From an uncultured Ruminococcus sp. (GTDB taxonomy: Bacteria; Bacillota; Clostridia; Lachnospirales; Lachnospiraceae): 64,000 nucleotides of DNA. The notes beneath the pieces were generated by a model. That model had not been told where the DNA came from, made no database searches, and worked only from the letters and a program-made list of their open reading frames with translations. The position numbers were made by a program, and so were the translations under genes. Shown here one piece after another: positions 35,328 through 42,699 of this stretch. The stretch spans positions 101,965-165,964 of the forward strand of contig CAKRLG010000004.1 in NCBI GenBank assembly GCA_934359255.1, given 5' to 3'. Each line of letters opens with the position of its first letter. Positions within the stretch are counted from its first letter, which is position 1.

Positions 35328-35505
35328 TGGCTGGTATGGGGGTGATCGAGTAGTCTGAAAAATGATGAGGTGAACAGATATGCTCGGTACGAGAATCATG
35401 AACGTGATACAATAGGTAAGTAACATTTTTAATCTATATGGGAAAAGTCGCATATAGAAGACATAAAAGTGCATTTGCTATCGAAATGTTTTTATGTCCC
35501 AGCCA
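35328..35505. repeat. Nested small inverted repeats between hairpins A and B
   Basis: TGGCTGG (35328-35334) pairs with CCAGCCA (35499-35505) and encloses two further hairpins: CTATATG/CATATAG (35434-35457) and GACATAAAA...TTTTATGTC (35460-35498, with CATTT/AAATG inside). The whole stretch between cobS and the next gene can therefore fold almost end to end. No gene is seen. Confidence 0.55.
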
Positions 35506-35516
35506 GTACTCTTGAA

Positions 35517-35637
35517 TGGATTCGGTCGATTGCTCATCGCCTCGCAGCCAGCGCTTGTCGAGCACGAGTCTGAGACTACAGGCTCAGACCGAGCGCAGAC
35601 CCGCGGCCGCGAGGCGATGAGCAATCGACCGAATCCA
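35517..35637. repeat. Long hairpin B: 29-bp perfect arms around the same core, inverted
   Basis: Bases 35517-35545 are the exact inverted complement of 35609-35637 (29 bp). The 63-nt centre, read on the minus strand, contains the same 55-nt core as hairpin A with two substitutions. The arm sequence is unrelated to that of hairpin A. No coding frame and no T-run. Confidence 0.85.
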
Positions 35638-35700
35638 CCACAACCTACCCAACAAACTTAATTTTTTACCCTTTGATAACGTAAAAAAGGAGAACCAACA

Positions 35701-36081
35701 ATGATATTAATAATCGGCGGTGCTTACCAAGGCAAACAATCTTACGCATCGAAAACATACAACCTGACCGATCCCGACTGGAAAGACGGTCAGACCTGCA
35801 CTATAGAAGATCTGAAAACAGCAAAAGCAGTCCATCATTTCCACTTCTTTATCCGCAGAGAACTGGACGAAGGAAGATCGGTCCGGGACCTCGCAGAAAC
35901 AATATGGAAAGAAAATCCCGACCTGATCATCGTAACCAATGAAGTAGGCTACGGAATCGTCCCGATGGAGGCAAAAGACCGGGAATGGAGAGAAGCATGC
36001 GGTCGGGTATGTACAAAACTTGCGGCACATGCAACTCAGGTGGTGCGCGTCTGCTGTGGAATCGGAACACGGCTCAAGTGA
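35701..36081 (+). CDS. Short CobU-like protein, second copy
   Basis: This is a 126-residue protein resembling a shortened CobU. It has a P-loop-like 'LIIGGAYQGKQSYA', in which the residue after the Lys is Gln instead of Ser/Thr, and a CobU-type C-terminus 'VTNEVGYGIVPMEAKDREWREACGRV...GIGTRLK'. The central region with the guanylated His is missing, so it is unlikely to be a full bifunctional enzyme alone. Full-length CobU is encoded at 33855. The ribosome site is AAAGGAG. It may complement the altered C-terminus of the first CobU, or act as a kinase only; both are speculation. Confidence 0.7.
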   Translation: MILIIGGAYQGKQSYASKTYNLTDPDWKDGQTCTIEDLKTAKAVHHFHFFIRRELDEGRSVRDLAETIWKENPDLIIVTNEVGYGIVPMEAKDREWREACGRVCTKLAAHATQVVRVCCGIGTRLK

Positions 36082-36098
36082 GAAAAGGAGAAAAACAG

Positions 36099-36713
36099 AT
36101 GAGAATATATCTGATCCGGCATGGGAAAACACCCGGGAATCAGCTGAATCGCTATATCGGGATCACCGATGAACCGGTTCTGGAAGAGGATCAGGAACGG
36201 CTGAAAAAACAGAACTATCCGAAAGCAGAACGACTTTTTGTAAGCCCCCTGCTTCGCTGTCGTCAGACAGCGGCCTGTATCTATCCGGGCCAGGAGCAGC
36301 AGGTGATTCAGAACCTGAGAGAATGTGATTTCGGAAGATTCGAAAACAAAAACTGGAAGGAAATGACCGGCGATGCCGAGTATCAGGCCTGGGTGGACAG
36401 CAATGCAACCCTGCCCTTCCCGGGAGGGGAAGATCCACAGGAATTTCGGGACAGAGCCTGTCAGGGATTTCTGGAAGGACTGAAGCTCTGCGCGGAAGCC
36501 GGAACAGAATCCGCTGCTTTTGTCGTCCATGGAGGCATTATCATGGCTGTGCTGGAACGGTTCGCAGATAGAAAAAAAGCCTTTTATGAATGGCATGTGG
36601 GCAATGGAGAAGGATATGAAGCAGAGGCAGATCTGGCTGCGTGGATCGATGCATCAGGACAACAGCCGGTGCTGCGAGGGGTAAATCCGATACAAATGAC
36701 AAAACAACAGTAG
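36099..36713 (+). CDS. cobC: Alpha-ribazole phosphatase / histidine phosphatase CobC
   Basis: CobC removes the phosphate from alpha-ribazole 5'-phosphate or adenosylcobalamin 5'-phosphate. The 204-residue product is a histidine phosphatase: 'IYLIRHGKTPGNQLNRYIG' with the catalytic RHG, 'LFVSPLLRCRQTA', 'ECDFGRFENKNWKEM' and the second His in 'AFVVHGGIIMAV'. The start is ATG 36099 behind AAAGGAG; the open frame upstream to 35985 overlaps the previous gene. The assignment to cobalamin rests on context; the family alone is broad. Confidence 0.88.
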   Translation: MRIYLIRHGKTPGNQLNRYIGITDEPVLEEDQERLKKQNYPKAERLFVSPLLRCRQTAACIYPGQEQQVIQNLRECDFGRFENKNWKEMTGDAEYQAWVDSNATLPFPGGEDPQEFRDRACQGFLEGLKLCAEAGTESAAFVVHGGIIMAVLERFADRKKAFYEWHVGNGEGYEAEADLAAWIDASGQQPVLRGVNPIQMTKQQ

Positions 36714-36787
36714 TGTAGATAATAAGAACAGAAATAGAAAAGGCGTAACTGCAAAAAAGCAGATGGCTACAGAAAGAGGAAAAAAAG

Positions 36788-37756
36788 ATGAAGTGGACAT
36801 TACTTGCAGTAGTACTGGGATTCCTTATGGATCTGTGTTTTGGAGATCCCAGATGGCTGTATCATCCGGTGCGTATCATCGGACATGGGATCACATTTTT
36901 AGAGAAGATCCTGCGGAAGATATTTCCGAAAACAAAAACAGGAGAACGGATCGCCGGAGGATTGCTGGTGGTGGGGATCGTGGCGGCTTCGTCTTTTGTC
37001 CCGTGGCTGATCCTGCATCTGGCGTATGGATTCCGTACCTGGCTGGGGGTGGCACTGGAGAGCTTTATGTGTTATCAGCTGCTTGCGGCAAGATCCCTTC
37101 GTGACGAGAGTAAAAAAGTCTACGATGCGCTGCAAACCGGAGATATTGAAAAAAGCCGTTACGCTGTATCGATGATCGTGGGACGCGACACGCAGAATCT
37201 GACCGAAGAAGGCGTAACCAAAGCAGCAGTTGAAACCGTTGCAGAAAATACTTCCGACGGTATCATTGCCCCGCTTTTTTATATGATGATCGGCGGCGCA
37301 GTTCTGGGCTTTGCCTATAAAAGCGTGAATACCATGGACTCCATGGTAGGTTATGTGAACGACAGATACCAGTATTTCGGAACGGCAGCTGCAAAACTGG
37401 ACGATGTGTTGAATTACATTCCGGCAAGACTTTCCGCCTGGCTGATGATCGCAGGAGCCTGGCTGATCGGTATGGATGGAAAAAATGCAAAGAAAATCTA
37501 TCTTCGCGACCGCAGAAAACACGCCAGCCCGAACTCTGCTCAGACAGAAGCTGTGATGGCCGGTGCACTGGATATCCAGCTGGCAGGAGATGCCTGGTAT
37601 TTTGGAGAACTGCATAAAAAACCATTTATCGGTGATCCGATCCGGAAAGTAGAGATTGAGGATATCATCAGATCTCATAAACTGATGTATGCAGGAACGG
37701 TACTGTCACTTGTGGTATTTGGACTGGTGCGTGTTCTGGTCTGCGTGTTTATATAA
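36788..37756 (+). CDS. cbiB: Adenosylcobinamide-phosphate synthase CbiB
   Basis: CbiB attaches aminopropanol (phosphate) to adenosylcobyric acid at the membrane. The 322-residue product has 'GFLMDLCFGDPRWLYHPVRIIG', 'VSMIVGRDTQNLTEEGVTKAAVETVAENTSDGIIAPLFY', 'AYKSVNTMDSMVGYVN' and 'HASPNSAQTEAVMAGALDIQLAG', with several hydrophobic helices. Full length. An inverted-repeat element follows in the gap to cobD. Confidence 0.96.
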   Translation: MKWTLLAVVLGFLMDLCFGDPRWLYHPVRIIGHGITFLEKILRKIFPKTKTGERIAGGLLVVGIVAASSFVPWLILHLAYGFRTWLGVALESFMCYQLLAARSLRDESKKVYDALQTGDIEKSRYAVSMIVGRDTQNLTEEGVTKAAVETVAENTSDGIIAPLFYMMIGGAVLGFAYKSVNTMDSMVGYVNDRYQYFGTAAAKLDDVLNYIPARLSAWLMIAGAWLIGMDGKNAKKIYLRDRRKHASPNSAQTEAVMAGALDIQLAGDAWYFGELHKKPFIGDPIRKVEIEDIIRSHKLMYAGTVLSLVVFGLVRVLVCVFI

Positions 37757-37764
37757 ATATACCA

Positions 37765-37882
37765 TAACTGTTCAGTATCTTCACAGTTACGAGTCAAAAA
37801 GCATTTCTAATCACCTTCGGTGATGGCATTTTGACAAAAACATGCCAAAACACCTCGTAGAATGCTACCTGCTGAATAGTTA
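37765..37882. repeat. Inverted-repeat element with TAACTRTTCAG ends (copy 1)
   Basis: TAACTGTTCAG (37765-37775) and CTGAATAGTTA (37872-37882) are inverted with one difference. Inside, GTCAAAAAGC and GCATTTTGAC nearly pair, and ATCACC-TTCG-GGTGAT forms a tight inner hairpin. The unit is 118 bases and non-coding. A shorter relative lies at 54164-54198. Confidence 0.65.
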
Positions 37883-37935
37883 CAATATACCAATAAAAGA
37901 AAAAACAGATACGAAAAAGGAGAAACAACGGACTC

Positions 37936-38979
37936 ATGAAAGAATACATACATGGCGGAGATATCTACCGCCACCCGGATGTGCTGGATTATTCAGCTAA
38001 TATCAATCCGCTGGGAACACCGCCCGGAGTTATCCGGGCGGCAAAAGACAGCATGGAACGGGTCTGTCATTATCCGGATGCCTGTCAGGAAAAACTGAAG
38101 CAGGCACTGGCGGAATATGAACAGGTTCCGGTGGAATGGCTGATCTGTGGAAACGGGGCGGCAGAACTGATCTTTGCACTGGTGCAGGCAGTAAAGCCGA
38201 AAAGGGCGCTGGTACTGGCACCTACTTTTGCAGAATATGCCCAGGCTCTGGAAGCTGTGGGATGTGAGGTGAACAGAGAGATCCTGAAAAAAGAAGATGG
38301 ATTTACTTTGCAGGACAGGATTCTGGACAGACTGCAAAAAGAAGATCTGCAAATGGTTTTTCTGTGTAATCCAAACAACCCGACCGGTATTCTGATGGAT
38401 CCGAAACTTCTCCGAGAAATTGTAACCCTTTGTGAAAAACGACAGATTTATCTGGTGGTAGATGAGTGCTTTCTTGATTTTGTTCCGGAACCGGAAGTAC
38501 ATACCTTAAAAGGTGAACTGAAAGGAAAGAAGTATCTGTTCCTTCTGAAAGCATTTACCAAACGGTACGCGATGGCAGGATTACGACTGGGCTATGGAAT
38601 TACCTCCGGTGAAACACTGATGACACAGATCGAAGCTCAGCTGCAGCCATGGAATGTATCCACACCGGCGCAGGAAGCCGGAACTGCGGCGCTGAGGGAA
38701 ACGGCTTATGTGGAGAAGGCAAGAACACTGATCTTTCAGGAACAGCAATTCCTGCGGGAGGGATTGATGAAAATGGGATATCCGGTGCTGGACTCCCAGG
38801 CAAATTATCTGTTTTTTGAGGGAGAGGCTGATCTGTATGAAAAACTTCTGCAGGAAGGTGTAATGATCCGGGATTGCAGCAATTATCCGGGACTCTGGAA
38901 AGGCTGTTATCGGATCGCAGTGAAGCTGCATACAGAAAACGAACAATTATTAGAGAAGATTCGGAAAGTGAGGAGATAA
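37936..38979 (+). CDS. cobD: Threonine-phosphate decarboxylase CobD
   Basis: CobD decarboxylates L-threonine phosphate to aminopropanol phosphate for the CbiB step. The 347-residue product is a HisC-like PLP enzyme: 'HGGDIYRHPDVLDYSANINPLG' (the CobD-type N-terminus), 'CNPNNPTGILMD', 'VVDECFLDF' and the PLP lysine Lys209 in 'KAFTKRYAMAGLRLGYG'. Position between cbiB and cbiP supports CobD over histidinol-phosphate aminotransferase. Confidence 0.93.
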   Translation: MKEYIHGGDIYRHPDVLDYSANINPLGTPPGVIRAAKDSMERVCHYPDACQEKLKQALAEYEQVPVEWLICGNGAAELIFALVQAVKPKRALVLAPTFAEYAQALEAVGCEVNREILKKEDGFTLQDRILDRLQKEDLQMVFLCNPNNPTGILMDPKLLREIVTLCEKRQIYLVVDECFLDFVPEPEVHTLKGELKGKKYLFLLKAFTKRYAMAGLRLGYGITSGETLMTQIEAQLQPWNVSTPAQEAGTAALRETAYVEKARTLIFQEQQFLREGLMKMGYPVLDSQANYLFFEGEADLYEKLLQEGVMIRDCSNYPGLWKGCYRIAVKLHTENEQLLEKIRKVRR

Positions 38980-38982
38980 ATC

Positions 38983-40494
38983 ATGGCAAAAGCAATTATG
39001 ATACAGGGAACCATGTCCAACGCAGGAAAAAGCCTGCTGGCAGCCGGACTGTGCCGGATCTTTAAACAGGATGGCTATCGGGTGGCACCGTTTAAATCAC
39101 AGAACATGGCACTGAATTCCTTTATCACCGAAGAAGGACTGGAGATGGGACGGGCACAGGTGATGCAGGCGGAAGCGGCAGGCATCAAGCCGTCTGTTCT
39201 GATGAATCCGATCCTGTTAAAACCCACCAATGATGTGGGCAGCCAGGTGATCGTAAACGGTGAAGTCCTTGGAAATATGAGTGCACGGGATTATTTTGCC
39301 TACAAAAAGAAACTGATCCCGGATATTATGAAGGCCTATGATACTCTGGCGGCAGAAAATGATATCATTGTCATCGAAGGGGCAGGAAGTCCGGCGGAGA
39401 TTAACTTAAAGCAGGATGATATCGTCAATATGGGGATGGCAAAACTTGCAAAAGCACCGGTGCTTCTGGTGGGAGATATCGACCGCGGTGGCGTATTTGC
39501 CCAGCTGATCGGTACGGTGATGCTTCTGGAGGATGAGGAAAAAGAGATGGTAAAGGGACTGATCATCAACAAATTCCGCGGAGACAAAACCATTCTTGAT
39601 CCTGGTGTGGAGATGCTGGAAGAACGAAGTGGCATCCCGGTAGTTGGCGTGGCACCGTACCTGCAGATCGAGGTGGAAGACGAAGACAGTCTGACGGAGC
39701 GGTTTGAAAGTCAGCAGGAGGTGGGACAGATCGATATCGCTGTGATCAGAGTTCCACGGATCTCTAATTTTACAGATTTTAATCCATTTGAAAATATTCC
39801 GGGAGTTTCTCTTCGGTATGTAAAACATATTCATGAACTGAAGCATCCGGATATGGTGATTCTTCCGGGAACAAAAAATACCATGGGAGACCTGCAGTGG
39901 ATGCGGGAGAGCGGCATGGAAGCGGCAGTCCTCAAACTGGCAGCAGCAGGAACAGTGATCTTCGGTGTCTGCGGCGGCTACCAGATGTTAGGGGAAACGC
40001 TTTCCGATCCGGACGGCGTGGAAGCGGGAGGAACCATGAAAGGGATGGGACTGCTACCGATGGATACCGTATTTGCAGACGGAAAGACCAGAACCAGAGT
40101 CAGCGGTACATTCGGACAGGTAGAGGGCGAACTTTCCCAGCTTTCCGGCGTGGAGCTGGAAGGGTATGAGATTCACATGGGTGTGACGACTTTACGTGAA
40201 GGTGCATCCCCGCTGACAACGATCCGGGATCATGCAGGGACCACACAGGAAAAACAGGATGGTGCGTATACTTCCCGTGTCTATGGCACCTATGTTCACG
40301 GTGTATTTGACAAAGAAGGTGTGGCGGAGGCTGTGATCCGGGCACTGGGAGAAAAGAAGGGAATCGATACTTCAGATATGAAAGGTGTGGATTTCCAGAC
40401 GTTCAAGGAGACACAGTACGATATTCTGGCAGCAGCACTGCGGGAACATCTGGATATGAAGGCAATATATGAGATTCTGGAAGCAGGGGTATAA
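38983..40494 (+). CDS. cbiP: Cobyric acid synthase CbiP
   Basis: CbiP amidates positions b, d, e and g with glutamine and ATP. The 503-residue product has '[23 protein letters not shown]', '[12 protein letters not shown]', '[11 protein letters not shown]', '[14 protein letters not shown]' and a glutamine amidotransferase domain with nucleophile Cys in '[13 protein letters not shown]' and the terminal His region 'GTYVHGVFD'. Three bases after cobD and three before cbiC. Confidence 0.97.
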   Translation: MAKAIMIQGTMSNAGKSLLAAGLCRIFKQDGYRVAPFKSQNMALNSFITEEGLEMGRAQVMQAEAAGIKPSVLMNPILLKPTNDVGSQVIVNGEVLGNMSARDYFAYKKKLIPDIMKAYDTLAAENDIIVIEGAGSPAEINLKQDDIVNMGMAKLAKAPVLLVGDIDRGGVFAQLIGTVMLLEDEEKEMVKGLIINKFRGDKTILDPGVEMLEERSGIPVVGVAPYLQIEVEDEDSLTERFESQQEVGQIDIAVIRVPRISNFTDFNPFENIPGVSLRYVKHIHELKHPDMVILPGTKNTMGDLQWMRESGMEAAVLKLAAAGTVIFGVCGGYQMLGETLSDPDGVEAGGTMKGMGLLPMDTVFADGKTRTRVSGTFGQVEGELSQLSGVELEGYEIHMGVTTLREGASPLTTIRDHAGTTQEKQDGAYTSRVYGTYVHGVFDKEGVAEAVIRALGEKKGIDTSDMKGVDFQTFKETQYDILAAALREHLDMKAIYEILEAGV

Positions 40495-40497
40495 GTT

Positions 40498-41139
40498 ATG
40501 AAAATAGAACTGGAAAATGTAAAACCAAGAGATATTGAACGCAGAAGCTTTGAAATTATCACGGAAGAACTGGGTGACCGGAAGCTGGACCCGGACAAAG
40601 AACTGATCATCAAACGCTGTATCCATACAAGTGCAGACTTTGAATATGCGGACAGTCTGTGTTTTTCTGAAAATGTTGTGGCAAAAGCCATGGATGCGAT
40701 CCGCCAGGGTGCCTGCATCGTTACCGACACCCAGATGGGAAAATCCGGCATCAATAAACGTGCCCTCGCTCGCTATGGCGGAGAGGTTTACTGCTTTATG
40801 TCTGATGAAGACGTGGCAGCCACAGCAAAAGCAAACGGAACCACAAGAGCCACCGCAAGTATGGACAAGGCAGCACAGCTGGATAAACCACTGATCTTTG
40901 CCATCGGTAACGCTCCGACTGCTCTGGTGCGCCTCTACGAACTGATCGAAGAGGGAAAACTGAATCCGGCACTGATCATCGGTGTCCCGGTAGGCTTCGT
41001 CAACGTGGTACAGTCCAAAGAACTGATCATGAAAGCGGACGTCCCATATATCGTGGCACGGGGAAGAAAAGGCGGAAGCAATATTGCAGCGTGCATTTGC
41101 AATGCGTTACTGTATATGATCGATGATCGGAGAGATTAG
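40498..41139 (+). CDS. cbiC: Cobalt-precorrin-8 methylmutase CbiC
   Basis: CbiC moves the C11 methyl to C12 to give cobyrinate. The 213-residue product has 'ERRSFEIITEEL', 'KRCIHTSADFEYADSLCFSE' with the conserved His, 'GACIVTDTQMGKSGI' and 'FAIGNAPTALVRLYELIEEG', 'GVPVGFVNVVQSKEL' and 'GRKGGSNIAACICNALL'. It ends the cobalamin operon; the toxin-antitoxin locus begins just after. Confidence 0.97.
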   Translation: MKIELENVKPRDIERRSFEIITEELGDRKLDPDKELIIKRCIHTSADFEYADSLCFSENVVAKAMDAIRQGACIVTDTQMGKSGINKRALARYGGEVYCFMSDEDVAATAKANGTTRATASMDKAAQLDKPLIFAIGNAPTALVRLYELIEEGKLNPALIIGVPVGFVNVVQSKELIMKADVPYIVARGRKGGSNIAACICNALLYMIDDRRD

Positions 41140-41167
41140 ACGATAATAGAAAAATACAGAAATGTTC

Positions 41168-41196
41168 TTGCGAAAAATACCGTATGTGTGATAAAA
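41168..41196 (+). promoter_or_regulatory. Putative promoter of the holin-like toxin mRNA
   Basis: TTGCGA (41168-41173), a 17-base spacer, then ATAAAA (41191-41196), with TGTG just upstream as an extended -10-like element. The expected start, near 41202, places GAAAGCACTCA close to the 5' end of the RNA. Confidence 0.5.
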
Positions 41197-41231
41197 TGTT
41201 TTTTAAGGAAAGCACTCATGACGGGGTGGTA

Positions 41232-41280
41232 GCCTCCCGAGGTTATGGTACCGCTTAGCGGAATACATAAGAAGGGAGGT
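41232..41280 (+). promoter_or_regulatory. Toxin mRNA leader that can hide the ribosome site
   Basis: CCTCCC (41233-41238) is complementary to the ribosome site GGGAGG (41274-41279), and CCGC-TTA-GCGG (41251-41261) forms a hairpin between them. Folding would cover the ribosome site of the small toxin gene, as is typical of type I toxin mRNAs. Confidence 0.55.
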
Positions 41281-41286
41281 GGCGCG

Positions 41287-41403
41287 ATGACAGCTTATGA
41301 AATTCTTTCAATTGTTATTGGGATATTGGCATTATTAATAGCCCTTGGCAACTTGTTCGTAGCGTTGTTTACCTTTTTCGATAAGAGAAAGAAACGAAAA
41401 TAA
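41287..41403 (+). CDS. Holin-like small membrane toxin (type I toxin-antitoxin)
   Basis: This is a 38-residue peptide: start 'MTAYEILSIVIGILALLIAL', one hydrophobic helix (about 5-31), and a basic tail 'DKRKKRK'. This matches the putative holin-like toxin family (Hol_Tox), small membrane peptides of Firmicute type I systems. A very strong ribosome site GGGAGGTGG lies seven bases upstream and can be hidden by the leader. The opposite strand downstream carries a well-formed promoter and terminator for an antisense RNA. Toxicity and membrane action are inferred from the family and the layout. Confidence 0.75.
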   Translation: MTAYEILSIVIGILALLIALGNLFVALFTFFDKRKKRK

Positions 41404-41437
41404 AAAAGCCTATCCTGTCTCTCCCACAGGATAGGCA
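41402..41437 (-). terminator. Terminator of the antisense RNA
   Basis: GCCTATCCTGT (41408-41418) pairs with ACAGGATAGGC (41426-41436). The minus strand continues into a run of six T (A-run at 41402-41407). A second small hairpin TGTCC-GTAA-GGACA follows at about 41439-41452 on the plus side. Confidence 0.75.
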
Positions 41438-41506
41438 ATGTCCGTAAGGACATATTCTAAAGCCTAAACTCGGAGCATCCACCATTGGAGTGAGTGCTTT
41501 CTGTTT
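41402..41506 (-). ncRNA. Antisense antitoxin RNA of the holin-like toxin locus
   Basis: A minus-strand promoter (41513-41541) predicts a start near 41506, giving an RNA whose first bases read AGAAAGCACTCACTCC; the toxin mRNA leader carries the same GAAAGCACTCA (from 41208). The RNA would end at the hairpin 41408-41436, followed on the minus strand by TTTTTT. It overlaps the 3' part of the toxin transcript. This is the convergent layout of Fst/par-like type I systems. No coding frame is needed. Confidence 0.6.
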
Positions 41507-41512
41507 GATTAA

Positions 41513-41541
41513 ATATTATCACTTTGTATCAAAGAATTCAA
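41513..41541 (-). promoter_or_regulatory. Promoter of the antisense RNA
   Basis: Read on the minus strand: TTGAAT (41541-41536), a 17-base spacer, TAATAT (41518-41513). Confidence 0.65.
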
Positions 41542-41608
41542 GTATTTTATATGTTGATATTGATAAAAAATCGAAAGAGAACGATAGCGAGGACAGGCGA
41601 TAAAGGAT

Positions 41609-42511
41609 ATGAAACAACAGTTACAAAGAAAAGCAATTAACCAATTCCCATACGGCGAAGCCCACATGCACATTTTCATGAACGGCACAGACTATAAAAA
41701 AGCCGTAGCCGACCAGAAAAATGGTGTCTGCGACCGGGTGATCCACGCGCATCTTGCGGAATACCGGAAGCGCGGAATCACCTGGTTGCGGGAAGGTGGG
41801 GATATCTACGGAACATCAAAACGGACGATGGAACTGGCACCTGCCTATGGGATCACCTACCGGACACCGATCTTTGCCATTCACAAAAAGGGGCACTACG
41901 GAGCGATCGTGGGAAGAGGTTACGAAACCATGCAGGAGTACAGGGAATTGATCGGGGATCTGCGCCGGCAGGGCGGACACTTCGTGAAAATTATGATCTC
42001 CGGCATCATGGACTTTACTCATGGAGGTCTGACGGAACCTTCACTTGCCGACAGTGAGATCCACGAACTGATCCATATTGCCCATGAAGAAGGTTTCCCC
42101 GTCATGGCACATACAAACGGCAGTCAGGCAGTCCGGGCAGCAGCTCTCGCAGGTGTGGACAGTATCGAACATGGAAACTTCTGCGACGAAGATGCGCTTC
42201 AGGCACTTGCAACTTCCGATGCTGTCTGGGTACCTACGATAGTAACAGTAAAAAATCTTCTCGAAGACGGACGGTTTCCGGAACAAGTAGTGAAAAATAT
42301 CTGGGAAGGACAGAAAAAAGCATTACTCCGCGGGTATCAGCTCGGAGCAAAACTTGCTCTCGGAAGTGATGCCGGAGCCTATCGTGTCCTCCACGGTCAG
42401 GGACTTCTTGATGAATACCAGGCTTTCCGGGAGATTCTGGAAGAAGACTTCCCGGACTGGGAAAAGCGGATCCGGAACGGTGACCGGCTGATAAAAGAAA
42501 GATTTTCTTAG
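41609..42511 (+). CDS. Amidohydrolase family metal-dependent hydrolase
   Basis: This is a 300-residue TIM-barrel amidohydrolase. Metal-ligand motifs are visible in order: 'AHMHIF' (HxH), Lys in 'HFVKIMISGIMD', His in 'FPVMAHTNGS', His in 'GVDSIEHGNF' and Asp in 'LALGSDAGAYRV'. These fit the imidazolonepropionase/dipeptidase-like subgroup; the substrate is not evident. It is slightly short because it lacks the usual outer beta-sandwich domain. Its TAG stop codon is the first three bases of a TAGAGCGTGTCTGAAAAA repeat end (42509-42526). It is not clearly linked to its neighbours. Confidence 0.82.
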   Translation: MKQQLQRKAINQFPYGEAHMHIFMNGTDYKKAVADQKNGVCDRVIHAHLAEYRKRGITWLREGGDIYGTSKRTMELAPAYGITYRTPIFAIHKKGHYGAIVGRGYETMQEYRELIGDLRRQGGHFVKIMISGIMDFTHGGLTEPSLADSEIHELIHIAHEEGFPVMAHTNGSQAVRAAALAGVDSIEHGNFCDEDALQALATSDAVWVPTIVTVKNLLEDGRFPEQVVKNIWEGQKKALLRGYQLGAKLALGSDAGAYRVLHGQGLLDEYQAFREILEEDFPDWEKRIRNGDRLIKERFS

Positions 42512-42526
42512 AGCGTGTCTGAAAAA
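42509..42526 (+). repeat. Solo TAGAGCGTGTCTGAAAAA repeat end at a stop codon
   Basis: Identical to the left end of the MITE-like element at 14945. In both places the TAG is the stop codon of the upstream gene. No matching right end is seen here. Confidence 0.6.
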
Positions 42527-42551
42527 GAACCCTACAGGCAGGAATTCCCGG

Positions 42552-42579
42552 TTGCAAAAAAATAAAAAGCTGTTATAAT
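42552..42579 (+). promoter_or_regulatory. Promoter of the ABC transporter locus
   Basis: TTGCAA (42552-42557), a 16-base spacer and TATAAT (42574-42579), about 120 bases before the binding-protein gene. Confidence 0.6.
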
Positions 42580-42699
42580 AAAGAAGATTTTAATTAGTAT
42601 AAAAATGCACTCACACTGTATAGATATGCAGAAGGATGAATCAGACGGAAAACTATATGCAGATTCGTGAGTACACAAGAATAACAGGAGGATAAGAGT

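Noticed and set aside
35034..35474. Long minus-strand frame across cobS end and hairpin A
   Set aside because: It crosses the coding end of cobS and the perfect hairpin; the peptide looks random and no start signal is seen.
41609..42511. Imidazolonepropionase (histidine degradation)
   Set aside because: Metal motifs fit the superfamily, but no other histidine-degradation gene is nearby and the chain is short, so only the family name is given.
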